The position numbers and the translations under genes were made by a program. Positions 6,451 through 10,698 of a DNA stretch of 10,698 bases are shown piece by piece; the first letter of the stretch is position 1; every line of letters begins with the position of its first letter. The notes beneath the pieces were generated by a model that saw nothing but the letters and a program-made list of their open reading frames with translations, had not been told where the DNA came from and did not search any database. Origin of the DNA: Ramlibacter sp. (GTDB lineage: Bacteria > Pseudomonadota > Gammaproteobacteria > Burkholderiales > Burkholderiaceae_C); NCBI GenBank assembly GCA_028292185.1, contig JAQGMT010000338.1, positions 1 to 10,698 on the forward strand. Reading direction: 5' to 3'.

Positions 6451-6535
6451 GCGCTGACCTTGCCGCCGCGCACGCAGCTGGCTCGGCTGCGCGAGCGAGC
6501 AAGGCCTGCTGATCGTGTGAAACTATGATGAAGCA

Positions 6536-7069
6536 ATGATTGCCGCGAAAAAACCATCGGCCCACAAGGCACCGGCGAAGAAGCAGCTGGCGGTCCGGCG
6601 CGCCGCCGGCAAGCCGGCCGTGCAATCGTCGGTGCGGGTGCTGCGCCAGTTCCGGCTGGTGTTCAATGCGGTGAAGACGCACTTTCGCGAAGTGGAGAAG
6701 AAGTCCGGGGTGGCGGGCGCCCAGCTGTGGGCATTGAGCGTCATTGCGGAGCGGCCCGGAGTGGGCACGACGGAACTCGCGCGCGCGATGGATGTGCATC
6801 AGTCCACGGCCAGCAACCTGGTCAGGTCCTTGCTCGAACAGGAGCTGGTCGCTACAAGGAAGAGCGGCGCGGATCGGCGCACGGTGCAATTGCACGTGCT
6901 CGCGGCCGGCTCGCGCGCGCTGCGCCGCGCGCCGGGGCCGTTCGCCGGGATGCTGCCCAGCGCGCTGTCCAGCCTCGACTCGGCCACGCTCGTCCGCCTC
7001 GAGCGCGACCTGAACAAGCTGATCACGGTATTGGGCGGGGACGAACGCCGCCCTGATAGCATCCCCTGA
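6536..7069 (+). CDS. MarR-family winged-helix transcriptional regulator
   Basis: A 177-residue DNA-binding protein. Residues 1-30 form a basic Ala/Lys/Arg-rich tail (AAKKPSAHKAPAKKQ) not typical of the family. The MarR fold follows, with dimerisation helix about 34-56, winged helix-turn-helix about 61-125, recognition helix HQSTASNLVRSLLEQEL (88-104) and the wing signature GADRRTVQLHVL (111-122; compare DRRxxxLxLT). The ATG at 6536 has only a weak GAAG upstream. The stop codon overlaps the start of the CDF transporter gene by one base (TGATG), so the two are translationally coupled and the regulator most likely controls that transporter. MarR members AdcR and ZitR are known zinc sensors, but their metal ligands cannot be transferred here with confidence. 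Confidence 0.87.
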   Translation: MIAAKKPSAHKAPAKKQLAVRRAAGKPAVQSSVRVLRQFRLVFNAVKTHFREVEKKSGVAGAQLWALSVIAERPGVGTTELARAMDVHQSTASNLVRSLLEQELVATRKSGADRRTVQLHVLAAGSRALRRAPGPFAGMLPSALSSLDSATLVRLERDLNKLITVLGGDERRPDSIP

Positions 7070-7992
7070 TGGGACACGACCACGCGCATCATCATCATCA
7101 CGCGGCCGACACGGCCGACGCCAAAGCCCTGACACTCACCCTGGGCATGGTGCTGGTGGTGCTGGTGGCGGAAGTGGTGGGCGGCGTTTTGTCGGGCAGC
7201 CTGGCGCTGCTGTCGGATGCGGCGCACATGTTCACCGACGCCGCGGCGCTGGCGATCGCGCTCACGGCACTGCGCGTTGCCAAGCGCCCGCCCGACGACA
7301 AGCGCAGCTTCGGCTATCACCGCCTCGAGATTCTGGCGGCCCTGGCCAACGCGGTGCTGCTGCTGGTGGCGGCGGCCTACATCCTGTACGAAGCGTGGCG
7401 CCGCCTGCAGCAGCCGGCGCAGATCGAATCGAGCCTGATGCTGTGGATCGCCGTGCTCGGTCTGGCCGTGAACCTCGCCAGCATGCGACTGCTGGCGCAC
7501 GGCCATGAGCACAACCTCAACCTGAAAGGCGCCTACCTGGAAGTGTGGAGCGACATGATCGGCTCGCTCGGCGTGATCGGCGGCGCCGTCGTGATCCGGT
7601 TCACCGGCTGGACCTGGGTCGATTCCGCGGTGGCCGTCGCCATCGGCGTGTGGGTGCTGCCGCGCACCTGGCAGCTGCTGCGCGCCAGCCTGCACGTGCT
7701 GCTGGAAGGCGTGCCCGAAGGCGTGGACCTGGCGCAGGTCGAGCAGACCCTGCGCGGCTGCGACGGTGTGACCGGCGTGCACGATCTGCACGTCTGGTCC
7801 ATCGCCAGCGGCCGCATGAGCCTGAGCGTGCATGTGGTGGTGGCGCCGCCGCTGCCGCCCGGCGACGCCCTGCTGACGAGACTGCGCACGCTGCTGGCCG
7901 AGCGCTTCGGCATTCACCACAGTACCGTGCAGCTGGAACAGGCTCCCTGCGAGCAGGAACGCGAGGAGCACGGCTTCGGGCCGGCTCACTAG
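7069..7992 (+). CDS. czcD: CzcD-like cation diffusion facilitator (Zn/Co/Cd efflux)
   Basis: A 307-residue inner-membrane metal/proton antiporter of normal family length. The N-terminus is His-rich (HDHAHHHHH), a probable metal-binding tail. Six membrane segments lie at about 20-40, 45-66, 88-107, 123-142, 159-178 and 180-198, and a cytoplasmic domain at about 205-290. The transport-site motif is present in segment 2 (SDAAHMFTD, D50/H53/D57). At the segment 5 site the motif is E158-x3-D162 (LEVWSD), as I recall for CzcD of Cupriavidus, where ZitB has H-x3-D. Phrases such as KGAYLEVWSD, FTGW.WVDS and WVLPRTW also match CzcD, so the subfamily call is firm while the preferred metal is inferred. 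The start overlaps the MarR stop by one base and has no ribosome binding site of its own. No HAE-RND efflux genes are adjacent in this window. Confidence 0.92.
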   Translation: MGHDHAHHHHHAADTADAKALTLTLGMVLVVLVAEVVGGVLSGSLALLSDAAHMFTDAAALAIALTALRVAKRPPDDKRSFGYHRLEILAALANAVLLLVAAAYILYEAWRRLQQPAQIESSLMLWIAVLGLAVNLASMRLLAHGHEHNLNLKGAYLEVWSDMIGSLGVIGGAVVIRFTGWTWVDSAVAVAIGVWVLPRTWQLLRASLHVLLEGVPEGVDLAQVEQTLRGCDGVTGVHDLHVWSIASGRMSLSVHVVVAPPLPPGDALLTRLRTLLAERFGIHHSTVQLEQAPCEQEREEHGFGPAH

Positions 7993-8036
7993 GCGCCTCT
8001 TGCGCTGGTACTCGAAGCCGCCGAAGTGACCGCGCG

Positions 8037-8052
8037 CGGCACGCGGATTGCC
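8037..8052 (+). promoter_or_regulatory. Sigma-54 (-24/-12) promoter of the dehydrogenase operon
   Basis: CGGCACGCGGATTGCC has GG at 8038-8039, exactly 10 bases, then GC at 8050-8051. It matches TGGCACG-N4-TTGCW except for the first and last bases. The predicted start is near 8063, giving a leader of about 59 bases before the ATG at 8122. A 12-base dyad, CCTGC-GA-GCAGG (7946-7957), sits about 111 bases upstream inside the end of the transporter gene and is a possible but unproven activator site. Confidence 0.72.
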
Positions 8053-8087
8053 CGCCTTGCCCCGCGGGCGTGACAGCGCCCACCCAA

Positions 8088-8105
8088 GCCGCGGCGGGCC
8101 GCGGC
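8088..8105 (+). promoter_or_regulatory. GC-rich leader hairpin before the dehydrogenase operon
   Basis: GCCGCGG (8088-8094), loop CGGG, CCGCGGC (8099-8105) is a perfect all-GC 7-bp stem in the predicted leader. It ends eight bases before the ribosome binding site GGAG (8113-8116). There is no T-run, so it may affect translation or mRNA stability. It could also simply reflect high GC content. Confidence 0.3.
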
Positions 8106-8121
8106 CCACTGCGGAGCTCTC

Positions 8122-8895
8122 ATGGAACCATTCTCCAGGCGCATCTTTCTCAAAGTGAGCGGCGCCGCCGCGATCACCCCGGCAGCAACGGGCGCGGCCG
8201 CCGCCACGGCCACTGCCGCACGAAACCAGGCGGCGCCTGGCGCGCAGCAGGCTAGCGGGGCCGCCCGCCCCTATCGCTTTCTCAGCGCGGGGGAGGCGGC
8301 ATTCATCGAGCCTGCCGTCGATCGCCTGATCCCGCCCGACGCGGTGGGGCCAAGCGCGCGCGAAGCCGGCGTGCCCGCGTACATCGATCAGCAACTTGCC
8401 GGCGCCTGGGGCGCGGGTGAGCGCCTGTATCGCTCCGGACCCTGGCACCAGGGCAGCGCGAGCCAGGGCTATCAGCTGCCTTTCACGCCGGCGGAAATGT
8501 TCCGCAACGCCCTGCGCGGGGTCGGCCTGGAACTGCAGCGCGAGAACAAGAGCTTCGACAAACTCGACGGCCCCGCGCAGGACGCCTACCTCACGCATCT
8601 GCAGAACGGCACGCATGAACTGGAAGGCGTGCCGGCGAATACCTTTTTCGAGTCCTTGCTGTCGATGACCATCGAAGGCTACTTCAGCGATCCCGCGTAC
8701 GGCGGCAACCGCGGCATGGCAGCCTGGTCCATGATCGGGTTCCCGGGCGCTTACGGCAACTATTACGAGTTGGTCGACCGGCATGGCATCGCATTCAACG
8801 TGCCGCCGCGCAGCCTGGCCGAAGACGCCCAGGGCCACGTGCACGAACTGCAAGTGATGGGCGCCGCGCCCGCAGCGCGCAAAGGGGCCCGCTGA
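8122..8895 (+). CDS. Gluconate 2-dehydrogenase subunit 3 family protein (Tat-exported small subunit)
   Basis: A 257-residue small subunit of a membrane-linked, periplasmic flavoprotein dehydrogenase. The N-terminus has a twin-arginine signal, SRRIFLK (5-11), followed by an Ala-rich hydrophobic core up to about residue 33. The mature part shows family features: FLSAGEAAFIEPAVDRLIPPD (52-72 region), then HLQNG, FFESLLSMTIEGYFSDPAYGG and WSMIGFPG toward the C-terminus. In known complexes this subunit is folded with the flavoprotein in the cytoplasm and carries it through the Tat system, which fits here because the next gene has no signal of its own. GGAG five bases before the ATG supports the start. 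The gene is downstream of a sigma-54 promoter, and its stop overlaps the next start by one base (TGATG). Confidence 0.9.
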   Translation: MEPFSRRIFLKVSGAAAITPAATGAAAATATAARNQAAPGAQQASGAARPYRFLSAGEAAFIEPAVDRLIPPDAVGPSAREAGVPAYIDQQLAGAWGAGERLYRSGPWHQGSASQGYQLPFTPAEMFRNALRGVGLELQRENKSFDKLDGPAQDAYLTHLQNGTHELEGVPANTFFESLLSMTIEGYFSDPAYGGNRGMAAWSMIGFPGAYGNYYELVDRHGIAFNVPPRSLAEDAQGHVHELQVMGAAPAARKGAR

Positions 8896-10661
8896 TGGCT
8901 GCCACCCGCCTGCCTGCCACCGATGCGGTGGTCCTGGGTGTCGGCCTGGTGGGCACCATGCTCGCGCGCGAACTCACGCGCGCGGGGCTCAAAGTCGTCG
9001 GCCTCGAACGCGGGCAGCCGCGCTCGACGGTGCCCGATTTCCAGGGTCCGCAGATGCACGACGAACTGCGCTACTCGATCCACAAGGGACTGATCCAGAA
9101 CAGCGCCACTGAAACGGTGACCTTCCGCAACCGCGCGAGCGAGACTGCCCTGCCGGTGCGGCGCTTCGAAAGTTTCCTGCCGGGCACCGGCGTCGGCGGC
9201 GCGGCGGTGCACTGGAACGGGCAGACCTATCGGTTCCAGGACAACGACCTGCGCATGCGCACGCACACCATCGAGCGCTATGGCGAGAAGGCCATTCCCG
9301 CGGGCATGCTGGTTCAGGACTGGGGCGTCAACGCGACCGACCTCGAGCCCTACTACGACCGCTTCGAATACCTGCTGGGCACCAGCGGCAAGGCCGGCAA
9401 CCTGAAAGGCGCGAAAGTCGCGGGCGGCAATCCCTTCGAGGACCCGCGCGCGCGGGACTATCCCACGCCCCCCCAGAAGGAGCCCTACGGCAGCGCGTTG
9501 TTTCGCAAGGCGGCGGCCGACATGGGATTTCATCCGTTCACGCAGCCCTCTTCCAACCTGAGCCAGCCCTATACCAACCCGGAAGGGATGACGCTGCGCA
9601 CCTGCATGTTCTGCGGCTTCTGCGAGCGCTACGCGTGCGAGCACTACGCCAAGTCGTCGCCGCAGACCATCCTGCTGCCCGTGTTGCTGAAGGACCGCAA
9701 CTTCACGATGCGCACGCAATGCCAGGTGCTGCGCATCAACCTCGACAAGGACAAGAAGCGCGCAACCAGCGTGACCTACATCGACGCCGCGGGACGCGAA
9801 TTCGAACAACCCGCGTCGCTGATCATCGTCGGCATGTTCGCCCTCAACAACGTTCGGATGCTGCTGCTGTCGGGCATCGGGCAGCCGTATGACCCGGCCA
9901 CCGGCAAAGGCGTGGTGGGCCGCAGCTACGCCTACCAGACGACCAGCGGCGCGCAGGTGTTCTTCGACCAGAAGGTGAACATGAATCCCTTCATGCGTTC
10001 GGGCGCGAGCGGCACCGTCATCGCGGATTTCGTCGGTGACAACTTCGACCACGGCCCGCTGGGCTTTCTCGGCGGGGCGTACATCGGCGAGGTGATGAGC
10101 CACGGCCGCCCGATCGAGTTTCACCCCACGCCGCCGGGCACGCCGCCTTGGGGCTCCGCGTGGAAGCAAGCGGTGGCGCAGCACTACAACCACACGGCCG
10201 CGCTCCTCATCCACGGCAGCTCCGTCGCCATCGCGCAGAACCATCTCGACCTCGACCCGACCTACAAGGACGCCTGGGGCCTTCCTCTGCTTCGCATGAC
10301 TTTCGATTTCCCCGAGAACGACATCAAGATGTCGGCCTACATCACCGACAAGGCGGTGCAGATCGGCCGCGCGATGGGCGGCCGGCAGGTGTCCGGCGCC
10401 CCGCGCAAGGGGCCGTACACCGTGGCCCAGTACCAGACCACGCATAACACCGGCGGCACGGTGATGGGCAACGATCGGGCCACCAGCGCCGTCAACCGCT
10501 ATCTGCAAAGCTGGGACGTGCCGAACGTGTTCGTGATCGGCGCGTCGAACTTCCCGCAGAACGCGTCGTACAACCCGACCGACACGGTGGGCGCGCTCGC
10601 GTACTGGGCCGCCGATGCGATCGTCAAACGCTACCTGCCCAAGCCGGGGTCGCTGGTATGA
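8895..10661 (+). CDS. GMC-family flavoprotein dehydrogenase, gluconate 2-dehydrogenase large-subunit type
   Basis: A 588-residue FAD enzyme oxidising an alcohol or sugar-type substrate and passing electrons to a cytochrome subunit. It opens directly with the Rossmann FAD motif GVGLVG (15-20) and the acidic end LERG (E38). GTGVGGAAVHWNG (97-109) is the second FAD motif. A Cys cluster CMFCGFCERYAC (Cys237, 240, 243 and 248) is typical of gluconate and related dehydrogenases and may hold an iron-sulfur cluster, as in FAD-glucose and fructose dehydrogenases. The C-terminal GMC domain has the HNTGG motif (His517) and SNFPQNASYNPTDT (551-564), which supply the conserved His/Asn active-site pair. 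There is no signal peptide, in line with export by the small subunit encoded just upstream. The substrate cannot be read from sequence; gluconate is only the family label. The stop overlaps the next start (ATGA). Confidence 0.92.
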   Translation: MAATRLPATDAVVLGVGLVGTMLARELTRAGLKVVGLERGQPRSTVPDFQGPQMHDELRYSIHKGLIQNSATETVTFRNRASETALPVRRFESFLPGTGVGGAAVHWNGQTYRFQDNDLRMRTHTIERYGEKAIPAGMLVQDWGVNATDLEPYYDRFEYLLGTSGKAGNLKGAKVAGGNPFEDPRARDYPTPPQKEPYGSALFRKAAADMGFHPFTQPSSNLSQPYTNPEGMTLRTCMFCGFCERYACEHYAKSSPQTILLPVLLKDRNFTMRTQCQVLRINLDKDKKRATSVTYIDAAGREFEQPASLIIVGMFALNNVRMLLLSGIGQPYDPATGKGVVGRSYAYQTTSGAQVFFDQKVNMNPFMRSGASGTVIADFVGDNFDHGPLGFLGGAYIGEVMSHGRPIEFHPTPPGTPPWGSAWKQAVAQHYNHTAALLIHGSSVAIAQNHLDLDPTYKDAWGLPLLRMTFDFPENDIKMSAYITDKAVQIGRAMGGRQVSGAPRKGPYTVAQYQTTHNTGGTVMGNDRATSAVNRYLQSWDVPNVFVIGASNFPQNASYNPTDTVGALAYWAADAIVKRYLPKPGSLV

Positions 10662-10698
10662 AAGCCGCCGTCTCGCCCATTGCGGCGTGCAGCGGAAT
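10658..10698 (+). CDS. Start of a third operon gene, possibly the cytochrome c subunit (cut by window end)
   Basis: An ATG at 10658 overlaps the dehydrogenase stop by four bases (ATGA) and opens a frame that stays open for 13 codons to the window end (MKAAVSPIAACSG). The tight overlap is typical of the next gene in an operon. In three-part dehydrogenases of this type the third gene encodes a multi-heme c-type cytochrome, which is the natural guess. The visible residues are too few to show a signal peptide or heme motif. Confidence 0.5.
   Translation, partial: MKAAVSPIAACSG

Noticed and set aside
6395..6457. Tiny ORF after AAGGAG (ATG 6428, nine codons)
   Set aside because: The ATG is 27 bases from the AAGGAG, too far for initiation, and the peptide is too short to support.
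6433..6462. Stretch resembling the D-arm of a tRNA-Leu (GGAATTGGTAGA followed by CGCGCTGAC)
   Set aside because: No anticodon arm, T-arm or paired acceptor stem follows, so there is no tRNA or convincing tRNA remnant.
6799..10508. Long open frames on the minus strand opposite the transporter and dehydrogenase genes (6799-8853 and 8763-10508), and similar ones opposite the kinase and regulator
   Set aside because: They are Arg/His/Ala-rich, lack recognisable domains, and mirror the third-position GC bias of clearly real plus-strand genes.
1..10698. CRISPR arrays, insertion sequences, phage genes or attachment sites
   Set aside because: No regularly spaced repeats, transposase or integrase motifs, or flanking terminal repeats were seen.

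Overview
The window is a GC-rich, gene-dense stretch of a bacterial chromosome. Codon use, family matches (a CzcD-like transporter close to the Cupriavidus type, a KGG stress protein, an NtrC-type regulator) and gene style suggest a betaproteobacterium, probably Burkholderiales. The genus cannot be fixed from the sequence alone.

Layout. Bases 1-155 hold the N-terminus of a sigma-54 factor (RpoN) on the minus strand, cut by the window edge. A 356-bp divergent spacer follows. It is succeeded on the plus strand by a large hybrid sensor histidine kinase (512-3481) and a sigma-54-dependent, NtrC-type response regulator (3578-4924). Next come a small KGG-motif stress protein (5073-5300) and two uncharacterised small proteins (5436-5819 and 5841-6338). 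After a hairpin terminator region (about 6339-6535), a MarR-type regulator (6536-7069) overlaps a CzcD-like cation diffusion facilitator (7069-7992). The window ends in a dehydrogenase operon: a Tat-exported small subunit (8122-8895), a GMC/gluconate-dehydrogenase-type flavoprotein (8895-10661), and the first codons of a third gene (10658 onward), possibly the cytochrome subunit.

Main observation. Three intergenic sites match the sigma-54 -24/-12 promoter (GG-N10-GC within a GGCAC-N5-TTGC context). One lies in front of rpoN itself (minus strand, 205-219), one in front of the KGG gene (5015-5030) and one in front of the dehydrogenase operon (8037-8052). With rpoN, a sensor kinase and a sigma-54 activator side by side, the window looks like a self-contained sigma-54 circuit. 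In that reading the kinase and regulator sense a signal, activate an autoregulated RpoN paralogue, and switch on a stress protein and a periplasmic electron-donating dehydrogenase. A 14-base word shared by the rpoN/kinase spacer and the KGG spacer sits at enhancer-like distances from two of these promoters. The promoters are read directly from the sequence; the circuit is inference.

The MarR-CDF pair appears to be a separate metal-efflux unit embedded between the sigma-54 targets. A strong intrinsic terminator at 6347-6373 has its T-run on the minus strand although no minus-strand gene lies nearby, which hints at a small RNA.
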